Shown piece by piece: positions 23,628 through 32,461 of a DNA stretch of 64,000 bases. The DNA is from Streptomyces macrolidinus (lineage in GTDB: Bacteria > Actinomycetota > Actinomycetes > Streptomycetales > Streptomycetaceae). Location: contig NZ_JAMWMR010000014.1 of assembly GCF_023887685.1 (NCBI RefSeq), forward strand, positions 1 to 64,000, in the 5' to 3' direction. The notes below the pieces were generated by a model. The model searched no databases. It saw nothing but the letters and a program-made list of their open reading frames with translations, and was not told the origin of the DNA. The position numbers and the translations under genes are program-made. Numbering within the stretch: the first letter of the stretch is position 1; every line of letters begins with the position of its first letter.

Positions 23628-24479
23628 TCACTCCGGGTCGGGACCCACCGCGACCGGGCGGGCGGCGTCCGCCGACCACTCCGACCACGACCCCACGTAC
23701 AGCGCGGCCGGGATCCCCGCCACCGCGAGCGCCAGCACCTGGTGCGCGGCGGAGATACCGGATCCGCAGTACACCCCCACCTCGGTGCCCTCCGTGGCGC
23801 CAAGTGCCTTGAAGCGTTCGGCGAGTTCGGCGGCGGACCGGAAGCGGCCGGTCCCGGTCACGTTCTCCGTCGTCGGTGCCGACACCGCGCCCGGGATGTG
23901 GCCGGCCACCGGGTCGATCGGCTCCACCTCGCCCCGGTAGCGCTCACCGGCCCGCGCGTCCAGCAGCAGCCCCGTACGGACGAGCGCCGCGGCTCCGTCG
24001 GCGTCCAGGAGCGGCATCCCGCCCGGCACGGGCTGGAAGTCACCGGGTGCGGGCTCCTCGGTGCCGGTGGCCAACGGGCCGTCCCAGGTGGTCAACCCGC
24101 CGTCGAGGACGCTCACGTCCGGGTGACCCGCCCAGCGCAGCATCCACCAGGTACGGGCCGCGGCCCAGCTCTGTCCGCCGTCGTACACGACGACCGGCCG
24201 GTCCGCGCGGACGCCCGCGGCGCGCATGGCCGCGCCGAAGTGCTCCGGGTCGGGCAGCGGATGCCGTCCGGCGGGCCCCGGCGGAGCCACGAGATCGGCG
24301 TCGAGATCCACGAAGACGGCGCCCGGGATGTGCCCGGCCGCATGGGCGGCGCGACCGTCGAAGGGAGCGGCGCCCGCCGCCTTCGCGGTGCTCATTTGCC
24401 AGCGGACGTCGAGCACCGTGGGCGGTCGGGACCCTGCCAAGTCGCTCGCGAGTTCGGATGCGGAGATGATGGCCTTCAT
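23628..24479 (-). CDS. sseA: two-domain rhodanese, thiosulfate/3-mercaptopyruvate sulfurtransferase
   Basis: A 283-residue cytoplasmic sulfurtransferase with two rhodanese domains (about 1-135 and 155-280). The second carries the active-site cysteine in VYCGSGISAAHQ near 232, the CG[ST]G form found in 3-mercaptopyruvate/thiosulfate sulfurtransferases. Other family stretches are HIPGAVFVDLDADL, VVYDGGQSWAAARTWWMLRWAGH and LLLDARAGERYRGEVEPIDP. The start ATG 24479 (MKAIISASEL) is preferred over ATG 24488 because GAGGG fits the spacing. It probably feeds sulfane sulfur or removes cyanide or mercaptopyruvate. It is monocistronic and divergent from the VOC gene. Confidence 0.88.
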   Translation of the reverse strand: MKAIISASELASDLAGSRPPTVLDVRWQMSTAKAAGAAPFDGRAAHAAGHIPGAVFVDLDADLVAPPGPAGRHPLPDPEHFGAAMRAAGVRADRPVVVYDGGQSWAAARTWWMLRWAGHPDVSVLDGGLTTWDGPLATGTEEPAPGDFQPVPGGMPLLDADGAAALVRTGLLLDARAGERYRGEVEPIDPVAGHIPGAVSAPTTENVTGTGRFRSAAELAERFKALGATEGTEVGVYCGSGISAAHQVLALAVAGIPAALYVGSWSEWSADAARPVAVGPDPE

Positions 24480-24632
24480 AGCCCTCATCTTGGCGTATGA
24501 GGGTGGCCGCGGAGCCCGGTTCCGGCTGCTCCGCCGCGCCGGAGAGCCCTGGTCACTTCGCGTACCGGGTCCGGCACAGGTGCACCGCGGGAGCCACGCG
24601 GCCACCGCGAGTGGCCGAGGAGTGAGTGACCG

Positions 24633-25436
24633 ATGACCGAGGCATGGGAGCCGACGGGTCCGGGGGGCACCATCCACGTCCGGCACGCGCCCGGCGCACC
24701 GAGCTGGGTGAGTCTGATGGTGCACGGGCTGGAGGCCACCCAGGAGTTCTACGGGTCGCTGTTCGGCTGGCGGTTCCGGCCGGGGCCGCAGCACTTCGGA
24801 CCGTATGTGCGGGCCGTACTGCACGACTACCAGGTGGCGGGCATCGGCAAGCTGCCGCCGGACCGCCATCTGCCGATCGCCTGGACGCCCTACCTCGGCT
24901 CGGACGACGTGGACGCGACCGCCGAAGCGGTGCTCAGTTGCGGCGGCACGGTGGGGGTCGGTCCCCTGGACGCGGACGACGCCGGACGGCTGGCCATCGC
25001 CGCGGACCCGGTGGGCGCCGTGTTCGGCGTCTGGCAGGCCGCCGCGCATCCGGGCACGGGCCTGACGGACGTGCCCGGCACTCCGGTCTGGTACGAGCTG
25101 CTCACCTACGACACCGCGAGCGTCGCCACGTTCTACCGGAGCGTCTTCGGCTACACGGAGGAACCGGTGGTCCTGGCGGACCTCGACTACCTCCTCCTGC
25201 ACATCGACGACCGCCCCGTCGCGGGCATCCACGGCGTCGGCCCCCATCTGCCCCCCGACCAGGGCCCGCACTGGATGACGTACTTCGAGGTCGCGGACGT
25301 CGACGCGGCGGCTCAGCGGGTCACCGAGCTGGGCGGACACGTCGTACACCCCGCCTGCAACACGGCCCTGGGCCGCATGGTCACGGTGGCGGACCCGGAG
25401 GGCGCGGTGTTCTCGGTGGTCAGCCGACCGCACTGA
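24633..25436 (+). CDS. VOC family protein with two glyoxalase-like domains
   Basis: A 267-residue protein made of two vicinal-oxygen-chelate modules (about 10-135 and 145-265), which look like an internal duplication. Each begins with a strand and the GLEATQEFYGSLFGW or TASVATFYRSVFGY helix and ends in DPVGAVFGVWQ or DPEGAVFSVVS. No clear full set of metal ligands is identifiable by eye, so enzymatic glyoxalase activity is not implied; Streptomyces has many such resistance or isomerase-like proteins. The start ATG 24633 follows GAGGAG about 13 bases away, a long spacing. Confidence 0.8.
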   Translation: MTEAWEPTGPGGTIHVRHAPGAPSWVSLMVHGLEATQEFYGSLFGWRFRPGPQHFGPYVRAVLHDYQVAGIGKLPPDRHLPIAWTPYLGSDDVDATAEAVLSCGGTVGVGPLDADDAGRLAIAADPVGAVFGVWQAAAHPGTGLTDVPGTPVWYELLTYDTASVATFYRSVFGYTEEPVVLADLDYLLLHIDDRPVAGIHGVGPHLPPDQGPHWMTYFEVADVDAAAQRVTELGGHVVHPACNTALGRMVTVADPEGAVFSVVSRPH

Positions 25437-25491
25437 GCGCGGGACGCGGTACGGACCACGGCGATCACCCACGCCACGCCACGGCGACGGG

Positions 25492-26142
25492 TCAGCTCGA
25501 CGTGACCGGCAGGACGTCCGGGGAGAGGGCTGCCGCGCGGGCCGTGGCGGCTGTCATACGGCGGCGGTGGTGGCGGCGGCACAGGACCTCGTAGCCGACC
25601 TCGCCCGCGGAGTGGTGGACGTCGCCCACGACGACCTGGGCGCCCTCGACCACCATCTCCCCGCCAACCGTACGGGCGTTGTGCGTGGCGCGGGCTCCGC
25701 ACCAGCACAGGGCCTCCACCTGGAGGACCTCGACCCGGTCGGCCAGCTCCACCAGACGCTGCGAGCCGGGGAAGAGCTTGCTGCGGAAGTCGGTCGTGAT
25801 GCCGAAGGCGTAGACGTCGAGACCGAGGTCGTCGACCACCCGGGCCAACTGGTCTATCTGCTCCGGCGCCAGGAACTGGGCCTCGTCCGCGATCACGTAG
25901 TCCGCGCGCCCGCCCTGGGAGAGGTGGTCGACGAGGTGCGCGTACAGGTCCTGCCCGGCCGCCACCTCCACGGCGTCCGTGACCAGGCCGAGCCGTGAGG
26001 AGAGCTTGCCCTCGCCGGCCCGGTCGTTGCGGGTGAGGATCATGCCCTGCAGCCCCCGGGCGGAGCGGTTGTGCTCGATCTGGAGGGCCAGCGTCGACTT
26101 CCCGCAGTCCATCGTTCCGGAGAAGAAGACCAGCTCGGACAT
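25492..26142 (-). CDS. tdk: thymidine kinase
   Basis: A 216-residue type II thymidine kinase of the nucleoside salvage route. The P-loop is SGTMDCGKST near 8-17, the catalytic Glu lies in IADEAQFL, and the lasso region has the zinc-ligand pairs CWCG and CRRHH. GITTDFRSKLFPGSQ is a typical TK1 stretch. ATG 26142 (MSELVFFSG) is chosen because the P-loop begins immediately. It lies 84 bases after the phosphodiesterase-like gene in the opposite reading order on the same strand (upstream of tdk), so co-transcription is possible. Confidence 0.93.
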   Translation of the reverse strand: MSELVFFSGTMDCGKSTLALQIEHNRSARGLQGMILTRNDRAGEGKLSSRLGLVTDAVEVAAGQDLYAHLVDHLSQGGRADYVIADEAQFLAPEQIDQLARVVDDLGLDVYAFGITTDFRSKLFPGSQRLVELADRVEVLQVEALCWCGARATHNARTVGGEMVVEGAQVVVGDVHHSAGEVGYEVLCRRHHRRRMTAATARAAALSPDVLPVTSS

Positions 26143-26226
26143 GGGGAGTTGAGGACCTTTCGACGGGAGGCAAGGAGGGCGTGGGGACATCGGGGAGCGT
26201 ACCGGGCGCCGGGGGGCGCCCCGTAC

Positions 26227-27414
26227 TCAGGTGCGGACTTCCAGCAGGGGCACCAGTTGTTCCACGGCCGTCATCGATCCGTGGTTCCCGACCATCGCCG
26301 ACTCCCTCGGCTCCTGCTCGGAGGCAATGATGAGCACGTCGTCGCGGGCGGCGGCGACCACGTCGCCGATGCGCGCGTACACCCGCTCGTCGATGTGCGG
26401 GCCGAACCAGCCCGCCGCGATCGCCTCGTCCCGCGAGGCCACCCAGAACTGCTCGCCGAGCACCTCGCGCCAGCAGGTCAACACGTCGTTCCCGGCGCCC
26501 GGTACGGCGTAGACATGGCGCGCGCGTCCCTCGCCGCCGAGCAGGGCCACCCCGGCGCGCAGCTCCCAGTCCGCGTCGAAGTCGATGCGGTGTTCCTCGG
26601 TGAAGGGGATGTCGAGCATGCCGTGGTCGGCGGTGACGTACAGGGCCGTGCGCGGCGGCAGTTGCTCCGCCAGGCGCTGGGCGAGCCGGTCGACGTACAT
26701 GAGTTGGCCGCGCCAGGTGTCCGAGTCGACGCCGAAGCGGTGGCCCGCGCCGTCGAGTTCGGCGTAGTACGTGTACACCAACGAGCGGTCGCCCGCGGCC
26801 AGTTGCTCGGCCGCGAGGTCCATGCGGTCCTCGCCGGTCAGCCGGCCGTGGAACCGTCCGCCGCTGAGCGCGACCTTGGTCAGCGGGGTGTTCTCGAAGG
26901 TCGGTGAGGACACCTGCGCGGTGTGGACGCCCGCCGCGTCCGCGAGCTGGAAGATCGTCGGGTACGGCTGCCAGGCGCGCGGCTCGGTCCAGGGGTTCCA
27001 GCGGAGCTGGTTCATCAGCTCGCCGGTCGCGGGGTTGCGGACCGTGTATCCCGGCAGGCCGTGCGCGCCGGGCGGCAGACCGGTGCCGACCGAGGCGAGC
27101 GAGGTCGCGGTGGTCGCCGGATAGCCGGCGGTGATCGGGCGGCCGGTGCCGCCGCGGGAGGACGACAGGAGCGAGGCCAGGAAGGGCGCCTCGCCGGGGT
27201 GCGCCTTGATCTGCTCCCAGCCGAGGCCGTCGACCAGGAAGACGCAGTTGCGGTCGGCCGGGGTCAGTTCCGTGATCGCGGCGGTCTGCCCCGGTACCCC
27301 CATGCCCGCGGCCAGCGTGGGCAGGAGGTCGGCCAGCGAGCCGCTGCCGTACTCGGGGAGGGGTGCGGAGTCGAGGGCGAGCGGCTCCGGGTCGTCCCAG
27401 GTCGACAGGGCCAT
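26227..27414 (-). CDS. alkaline-phosphatase-superfamily phosphodiesterase/pyrophosphatase
   Basis: A 395-residue enzyme of the type I phosphodiesterase/nucleotide pyrophosphatase branch. Metal and nucleophile motifs are visible: FLVDGLGWEQI near 58, the nucleophilic Thr in GYPATTATSLASVGTG near 98, YYAELDGAGHRFG near 215, YVTADHGMLDIP near 255 and the last His in NHGSM. There is no signal peptide, so it is predicted cytoplasmic. The start overlaps the DUF5998 stop by one base (TGATG), so the two are translationally coupled. The substrate, a nucleotide or other phosphodiester, is unknown. Confidence 0.85.
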   Translation of the reverse strand: MALSTWDDPEPLALDSAPLPEYGSGSLADLLPTLAAGMGVPGQTAAITELTPADRNCVFLVDGLGWEQIKAHPGEAPFLASLLSSSRGGTGRPITAGYPATTATSLASVGTGLPPGAHGLPGYTVRNPATGELMNQLRWNPWTEPRAWQPYPTIFQLADAAGVHTAQVSSPTFENTPLTKVALSGGRFHGRLTGEDRMDLAAEQLAAGDRSLVYTYYAELDGAGHRFGVDSDTWRGQLMYVDRLAQRLAEQLPPRTALYVTADHGMLDIPFTEEHRIDFDADWELRAGVALLGGEGRARHVYAVPGAGNDVLTCWREVLGEQFWVASRDEAIAAGWFGPHIDERVYARIGDVVAAARDDVLIIASEQEPRESAMVGNHGSMTAVEQLVPLLEVRT

Positions 27415-28001
27415 CAGCGGGCGATGTCCGCGGTCGCCTCGGAGAGGGACTGCGCGAAGGCGAGCGCCTGGCGCACCGTCTCCGGTCCGTCTCCGGCCTC
27501 GCTGACGCGGAGGCTGAGGTCGTCCGCCGTCGCGTTGCCCGTGTAGCCGTGGTCCGCTTCGCAGTTGGGGTCGCCGCAGGCGGCGGGCTCCAGGTCGATA
27601 CGGGAGACGGCGCCCCAGCCGATGGTCAGGACGACTTCGCGGGGCAGCGTGCCCGGCGTGTAGGACTCGGGGTTGGCGACGACCCGGCTGACGACGACGG
27701 ACGAGATCCGGCCGAGCTTCACCGACTCCGTCGACGTCGTCGCGTACGGCGTCGGGGAGGTGTCGTCCGCGGCCTGCTCGTCGGTGTGGCTGACGATGAA
27801 GCGGTTGCCGGTGAGCACGAGCACGGTCACGTGCCGGCGCACCTCGTTCGCGTCGAAGGTGGTCTCCTGGTGGACCAGGTACGACCGGATGGGCTCGCCG
27901 CCCACCGCGGCTTCCACCGCCTCGGCCACGAGAGCCGGGTAGTAGCCGCTGCGCTCGATCGCCGCCCGCAGCCCCTGGGTCGTCGTACTGGTCTTGGCCA
28001 T
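27414..28001 (-). CDS. DUF5998 family protein
   Basis: A 195-residue soluble protein belonging to DUF5998, widely conserved in actinomycetes. It has RSGYYPALVAEAVEAAVGGEP near the start, VHQETTFDANEVRRHVTVLVLT, and a Cys-containing loop CGDPNCEADHGYTG near 155 that could bind a metal. No fold-specific catalytic motif is recognised. ATG 28001 is preferred over ATG 28010, giving a usable GGATGGA spacing. Its strict coupling to the downstream phosphodiesterase implies a shared process, which remains unknown. Confidence 0.8.
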   Translation of the reverse strand: MAKTSTTTQGLRAAIERSGYYPALVAEAVEAAVGGEPIRSYLVHQETTFDANEVRRHVTVLVLTGNRFIVSHTDEQAADDTSPTPYATTSTESVKLGRISSVVVSRVVANPESYTPGTLPREVVLTIGWGAVSRIDLEPAACGDPNCEADHGYTGNATADDLSLRVSEAGDGPETVRQALAFAQSLSEATADIAR

Positions 28002-28071
28002 GACGTCCATCCTACGGGGACCCACTGACTGCGAGACACCGCTCATCGCCGTTCGGTACACCGGGAGCGGT

Positions 28072-30897
28072 TCAGTACACCGGGAGCGTCCGCGGGCCGA
28101 GGTCGTCGCGGGCGGGCGGGGGCGCGAGCCGTACGGTGGCGCCAAGGACGCTCAGCCCGCGCGGGGCGACGACAACGGGCTCCAGGGTGACCGCGACCAC
28201 CTCCGGATGATCGTCGACCAGCCGTGACACGCGCAGCATCAGCTCCTCCAGGGCGGCGGTGTCGACGGGGTCGGAACCGCGCCAGCCGAACAGGAGCGGT
28301 GCCGTCCGGATCGACCGGACCAGGGAGGTGGCGTCGCGGTCGGTGACCGGGATCAGCCGGTGCGCGGTGTCGTCGAGCAGTTGCGAGGCGGCCCCGGCGA
28401 GCCCGAACGACAGGACGGCCCCGGCGGCCGGGTCGATGACCGCGCGGACGATCGTGTCGACGCCGCGCGGCGCCATGGCCTGGACGACCGGCCGCACCCG
28501 GTCCGGATCGCCGAACAGCTCCGTCAACTCGGCGTAGGCGCGCCGCAGTTGCTCCTCGTCGGCCAGATCCAGCCGTACGCCGCCCAGGTCGGCGCGGTGC
28601 CGCAGATGCGGGGCGGTGGCCTTGAGCGCCACCGGGTAGCCGATCGCGCGGGCGGCCTCGGCGGCGGTCTCGGGCGTGGGCGCGGGCAGCGCCCGGCGGA
28701 CAGGGACGCCGTAGCGCGCGAGCAGCTCGCAGGTCTCGTCCGGGCCGAGCGTCAGCCCCTGCCCGCGCGTGAGCAGTCCGGCGACCAGTTCGGCGGCGCC
28801 CTTCTCGTCGATGTCCTCGTACTCGGGCACCTTGCCGGGCTCGGCGGCCTCGCGCCGCCACTGGGCGTACTTGACGGCCTCGCCGAGCGCCCGGACGGCG
28901 CGCTCGGCGGCGGGGTAGGCGGGGATGGGACGGGGCTCCTGCGGCGCCGGGGCGGGCTCCACCGCGACGGGGGGCCGCTCCTCGGGGCGGCCGGGACCGC
29001 CCCGCTGCGCCTGGGGGGACGTACCGGCCGCGACGGACAGCGCCTCGGCGAGCCAGCCCAGCTCCACGTGCACCACCAGCACCGGCTTGGCCGGGGCCGC
29101 CGCGGCGGCCGACCGGAGGGCCTCCGCCAGGGCCTCGTCCCGGGCCGGGGTCTCGCCGACCGCCGGCATCGCCGTCACGACGACGGCATCGCACGCGTCG
29201 TCGGCCAGCGCGGCGGACAGCGCCCGGTGGAAGTCCTCGGGGGACGCCGCCGTCGTCAGGTCGAGCGGCGGTGCCGGCCGCAGCCCCTCGGCCAGGCAGG
29301 CGTCGTAGGTCAGCAGCCCGAGCGACTCGGAGTTCCCGAGGATCGCCACCCGCGGACCTGCGGGCAGCGGCTGCCGGGCCAGCAGCAGCCCCGCGTCGAC
29401 CAGCTCGGTGATGGTGTCCACGCGGATCACCCCGGCCTGTCGCAGCAGCGCGGAGACCGTGGCGTGCGGCAGCCGCGTGGCCCGTACGGCATGTCCCTGG
29501 GGAGCGCCGCCGTGCCGCGCGCCCTGCACCACGACCAGGGGCTTGGCCGCGGCCGTGCGCCGCGCGAGCCGGGTGAACTTGCGCGGGTTGCCTATGGTCT
29601 CCAGGTACATGAGGGCGACGTCGGTGTCCGGGTCGTCGTACCAGTACTGGAGGACGTCGTTGCCCGACACGTCCGCCCGGTTCCCGGAGGAGACGAAGGT
29701 CGACACGCCCGTGACCCCGGTGACGCCTCCGCCGCGTCGGTGCAGCCGGGCCAGCAGCGCGATCCCGATGGCGCCGGACTGGGCGAACAGTCCCATGCGG
29801 CCGGGGCGCGGCATCTCGGGCGCGAGGGAGGCGTTGAGCCGGATCCCGGGCGAGGTGTTGATGATCCCGAAGGCGTTCGGCCCGATGAGCCGCATCCCGT
29901 ACGAGCGCACCTGCCGCACCAGTTCCCGCTGCCGCTCGCGGCCGTCGGGGCCGCTCTCGGCGTATCCCGCGGAGACGACCACGAGCCCCTGGACCCCGTG
30001 CTCCCCGCACTCGGCGACGACGTCGGGGACGTGCTCCGCGGGGACGGCGACCACGGCGAGGTCGATCGGCTCGGCGATGTCGCGGACGGAGCGGTGGGCG
30101 GGGACGCCGTCGAGTTCCCGCTGCTCTTCGGGGAACGCGCTGTTCACCGCGTACAGCCGGCCGGTGAATCCGCCGTCCCTGATGTTGCCGAGGACGCTGC
30201 GGCCCACTCCCCCGGGTGTGCGGCCCGCGCCGATCACGGCGACCGAGCCGGGCGAGAGCAGGCGCTGCACGGACCGCGCCTCGGCGCGCTGCTCACGCGC
30301 GCGCTGCACGGCCAGGGAGCGGTCGGTGGGCTCCAGGTCGAACTCCAGGTGGACGACGCCGTCCTCGAAGCTGCGCTTCTGGCGGTATCCGGCGTCCGTG
30401 AACACCTTGATCATCTTGGTGTTGGCGGGCAGCACCTCGGCGGTGAACCGGCCGATGCCGCGCTCCCGGGCCACCGCGGCGATGTGTTCGAGGAGGGCGG
30501 AGGCGACGCCCCGGCCCTGGTGCGCGTCCTGCACCAGGAAGGCGACCTCGGCCGTGTCGACGGGGCCCTCCGCGCCCGGGGAGGCGGCCGGGGCTCCGCC
30601 ACGGACCCGGTCGTAGCGCACGGTCGCGATGAACTCGCCGCCGACCGTGGCCGCGAGCCCCACCCGGTCCACGAAGTCGTGGTGGGTGAAGCGGTGGACG
30701 TCCTTGGCGGACAGGCGGGGGTAGGGCGCGAAGAAGCGGTAGTACTTCGACTCGTCCGACACCTGCTCGTAGAAGCTGACGAGCCGCTCGGCGTCGTCGA
30801 TGGTGATGGGCCTGATGCGCGCGGTGCCGCCGTCGCGGAGGACCACGTCGGCCTCCCAGTGGGCGGGGTACTCGTGCCGGTCCGACGCGGTCTGCAT
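28072..30897 (-). CDS. GNAT-acyl-CoA-synthetase-like protein lysine acetyltransferase
   Basis: A 941-residue multidomain protein. An N-terminal GNAT acetyltransferase (about 20-185) includes VAFLVQDAHQGRGVASALL, the acetyl-CoA-binding loop. A CoA-binding/succinyl-CoA-synthetase-like region follows (about 205-500: SVAVIGAGRTPGGVGRSVL, LIGPNAFGIINTSPG). An ATP-grasp region (about 690-930) has GYPVALKATAPHLRHRADLGGV. This order, GNAT first, is the one described for Streptomyces PatA and is reversed compared with Salmonella Pat. It probably acetylates metabolic enzymes such as acetyl-CoA synthetase. The synthetase-like half is usually catalytically inactive and acts as sensor; that is family knowledge. 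Confidence 0.87.
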   Translation of the reverse strand: MQTASDRHEYPAHWEADVVLRDGGTARIRPITIDDAERLVSFYEQVSDESKYYRFFAPYPRLSAKDVHRFTHHDFVDRVGLAATVGGEFIATVRYDRVRGGAPAASPGAEGPVDTAEVAFLVQDAHQGRGVASALLEHIAAVARERGIGRFTAEVLPANTKMIKVFTDAGYRQKRSFEDGVVHLEFDLEPTDRSLAVQRAREQRAEARSVQRLLSPGSVAVIGAGRTPGGVGRSVLGNIRDGGFTGRLYAVNSAFPEEQRELDGVPAHRSVRDIAEPIDLAVVAVPAEHVPDVVAECGEHGVQGLVVVSAGYAESGPDGRERQRELVRQVRSYGMRLIGPNAFGIINTSPGIRLNASLAPEMPRPGRMGLFAQSGAIGIALLARLHRRGGGVTGVTGVSTFVSSGNRADVSGNDVLQYWYDDPDTDVALMYLETIGNPRKFTRLARRTAAAKPLVVVQGARHGGAPQGHAVRATRLPHATVSALLRQAGVIRVDTITELVDAGLLLARQPLPAGPRVAILGNSESLGLLTYDACLAEGLRPAPPLDLTTAASPEDFHRALSAALADDACDAVVVTAMPAVGETPARDEALAEALRSAAAAAPAKPVLVVHVELGWLAEALSVAAGTSPQAQRGGPGRPEERPPVAVEPAPAPQEPRPIPAYPAAERAVRALGEAVKYAQWRREAAEPGKVPEYEDIDEKGAAELVAGLLTRGQGLTLGPDETCELLARYGVPVRRALPAPTPETAAEAARAIGYPVALKATAPHLRHRADLGGVRLDLADEEQLRRAYAELTELFGDPDRVRPVVQAMAPRGVDTIVRAVIDPAAGAVLSFGLAGAASQLLDDTAHRLIPVTDRDATSLVRSIRTAPLLFGWRGSDPVDTAALEELMLRVSRLVDDHPEVVAVTLEPVVVAPRGLSVLGATVRLAPPPARDDLGPRTLPVY

Positions 30898-31048
30898 GGG
30901 GCCCAGCGTAAGGCTCGCGCCCGGCAGCGGCGCGAGGCAGGCTGAGGGGACGGAACCGGGGTCCTCCGGGGCCCCGGTCCGGGCATGCCACTACGGGACA
31001 TCCTGGTCCGGACAACCCTGAGCAACCTTGATCGGAAGGGCAGCGTCA

Positions 31049-31330
31049 ATGGTCGAGCGTCGCGTCAATGTCGGTTGGGCCGAGGGGCTCCACGCCCGCC
31101 CCGCCTCCATCTTCGTCCGGGCCGCCACGGCCTCCGGCGTCCCCATAACCATCGCCAAGGGCGACAGCAGCCCTGTCAATGCCGCGTCCATGCTGGCGGT
31201 GCTCAGCCTGGGCGCCCAGGGCGGCGAGGAGATCGTCCTCGCGTCCGCCGCCGAGGGGGCGGAGGTCGCGCTGGACCGTCTGGCGAAGCTCGTCGCGGAG
31301 GGGCTGGACGAGCTGCCCGAGACGGTCTGA
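31049..31330 (+). CDS. ptsH: HPr phosphocarrier protein of the PTS
   Basis: A 93-residue HPr. The phospho-acceptor His is in GLHARPAS near residue 15. The regulatory serine region is NAASMLAVLSLG near 46, the Ser-46 site of Gram-positive HPr. It transfers phosphate from enzyme I to EIIA proteins for sugar uptake. ATG 31049 has GGAAGGG about nine bases upstream. It is divergent from the protein acetyltransferase and separated from the M23 peptidase by a bidirectional terminator, so it is monocistronic and apart from ptsI. Confidence 0.95.
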   Translation: MVERRVNVGWAEGLHARPASIFVRAATASGVPITIAKGDSSPVNAASMLAVLSLGAQGGEEIVLASAAEGAEVALDRLAKLVAEGLDELPETV

Positions 31331-31364
31331 GCTTGCGTCCCCGGCCTCGACCGACCACGCACGA

Positions 31365-31403
31365 CGCAGCCGCGTCGGCCGTTCGACGGTGAACGCGGCT
31401 GCG
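31365..31403. terminator. bidirectional terminator between ptsH and the M23 gene
   Basis: Eleven-base arms CGCAGCCGCGT (31365-31375) and ACGCGGCTGCG (31393-31403) flank a 17-base loop. It lies between the two convergent stops at 31330 and 31415. Confidence 0.75.
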
Positions 31404-31414
31404 GGCGTCGAACG

Positions 31415-32173
31415 TCAGAGGTTCACGCCGTGGGCCCGCAGATAGGCGACGGGGTCGATGTCCGAGCCGTACTCCGCGCTCGTACGGGCCTCGAAGTGCA
31501 GGTGGGGCCCGGTCACGTTGCCGGTGGCGCCGGACAGGGCGATCTGCTCACCTGGGGTGACGCTCTGGCCCACGTTGACCCCGATGGACGACAGATGGCC
31601 GTACTGCGTGTAGGTGCCGTCGTGCATCCTGAGGACGATCTGGTAGCCGTACGCGCCGCCCCAGCCGGCCTCGACGACCGTCCCCGCGCCGACCGCGTGC
31701 ACCGGCGTCCCCGACGCGGCGTGGAAGTCGATACCGGTGTGGGTGCCGGAGGACCACAGGGTGCCGCCGCTGCGGTAGGCGGTGGAGACGTACGAACCGG
31801 AGATCGGCGCCACGCAGGTGTTCAGGAGCCTGCGCTCGGCCTCGCGGGCGGCGTGCTCCTCGGCCGCGCGCTCCTTCTTCGCCTCGGCCGCGGCCTGCCT
31901 GCGCGCGGCCTCGGCGGCCTGCTTCCGCTCCATCGCCCGCTCCTGGGCGGTGGCCTGGGCCTCGATGTGCTCGGCGACCGCGTCACCGACGCTGAGGGCC
32001 TGGGTCAGTCCGGTCTGCTCGGTCTCGACGGAGCCGTCGGCCGCGAACGCCGGGGAGGCCAGCGTGCCGATCACGCCCGTGGTGGTGAGTGCCGCGAGAC
32101 CCATGGCGTTCGTGGTCGTGCGCGTCACGCGCCCTTGCCGACGGTGCTTCCCGGTGGCGCAGGTGAACGCCAT
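31415..32173 (-). CDS. secreted M23 peptidoglycan endopeptidase
   Basis: A 252-residue lysostaphin-type endopeptidase. A signal peptide ends near residue 44 (LASPAFA-A). A charged Ala/Glu/Arg-rich coiled coil (about 70-115) then leads to the M23 domain (about 125-250). Zinc ligands are recognisable in GTHTGIDFHAASG (His and Asp) and in the closing GPHLHFEAR (HxH). It cuts wall peptides during growth or spore germination. The Cys in LLNTCVAP is unusual at the domain edge. Related Streptomyces wall hydrolases (rpfA and swl genes) carry c-di-AMP leaders, and the region upstream of this gene has a matching 3' motif. Confidence 0.88.
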   Translation of the reverse strand: MAFTCATGKHRRQGRVTRTTTNAMGLAALTTTGVIGTLASPAFAADGSVETEQTGLTQALSVGDAVAEHIEAQATAQERAMERKQAAEAARRQAAAEAKKERAAEEHAAREAERRLLNTCVAPISGSYVSTAYRSGGTLWSSGTHTGIDFHAASGTPVHAVGAGTVVEAGWGGAYGYQIVLRMHDGTYTQYGHLSSIGVNVGQSVTPGEQIALSGATGNVTGPHLHFEARTSAEYGSDIDPVAYLRAHGVNL

Positions 32174-32182
32174 AGACGTGGC

Positions 32183-32225
32183 TGGTCCTTTCCTTCCCTC
32201 TCGCCTACCGGGTCAGCGGTGGGGG
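32183..32225 (-). promoter_or_regulatory. candidate ydaO-type (c-di-AMP) riboswitch 3' portion
   Basis: Reading the minus strand, the leader of the M23 gene contains GCTGACCCGGTAGGCGAGAG followed by GGAAGGAAAGGACC about 15 bases before the start. This resembles the closing stem and GUAGGCG segment of ydaO riboswitches, which control wall-hydrolase genes in Streptomyces. I cannot trace a full 5' half by eye, so the extent is uncertain. Only covariance-model scoring would settle it. Confidence 0.45.
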
Positions 32226-32390
32226 CGATGACTGTCCGGTGCCGCGAATGCGACGAAGTGCCCGACGGACAGCCCGACAGACGCTAAGCGGGCCTTCACA
32301 CGGTGAACAAACGGATCCCGGAATGTGTAGCGCATCCCACAGGGCAGAGAGGCAACCTCTGTGGCAATCCGGACATACCCCCGACAGACG

Positions 32391-32422
32391 GGGCCCTGGT
32401 GACGGAAGAGTCACCAGGGCCC
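32391..32422. terminator. 13-bp terminator after the M16 pair
   Basis: Perfect arms GGGCCCTGGTGAC (32391-32403) and GTCACCAGGGCCC (32410-32422) enclose a six-base loop, about 40 bases beyond the M16 operon stop. The hairpin insulates the downstream M23 gene and its leader. Confidence 0.8.
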
Positions 32423-32461
32423 GGGTCGGAATCGTCGCCCACGCGTGCGCGGAGCGAGGTG

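Noticed and set aside
28360..30945. 861-codon plus-strand ORF opposite the acetyltransferase
   Set aside because: Low-complexity Gly/Arg/Val text with no domain; the opposite frame has full GNAT and ATP-grasp motifs.
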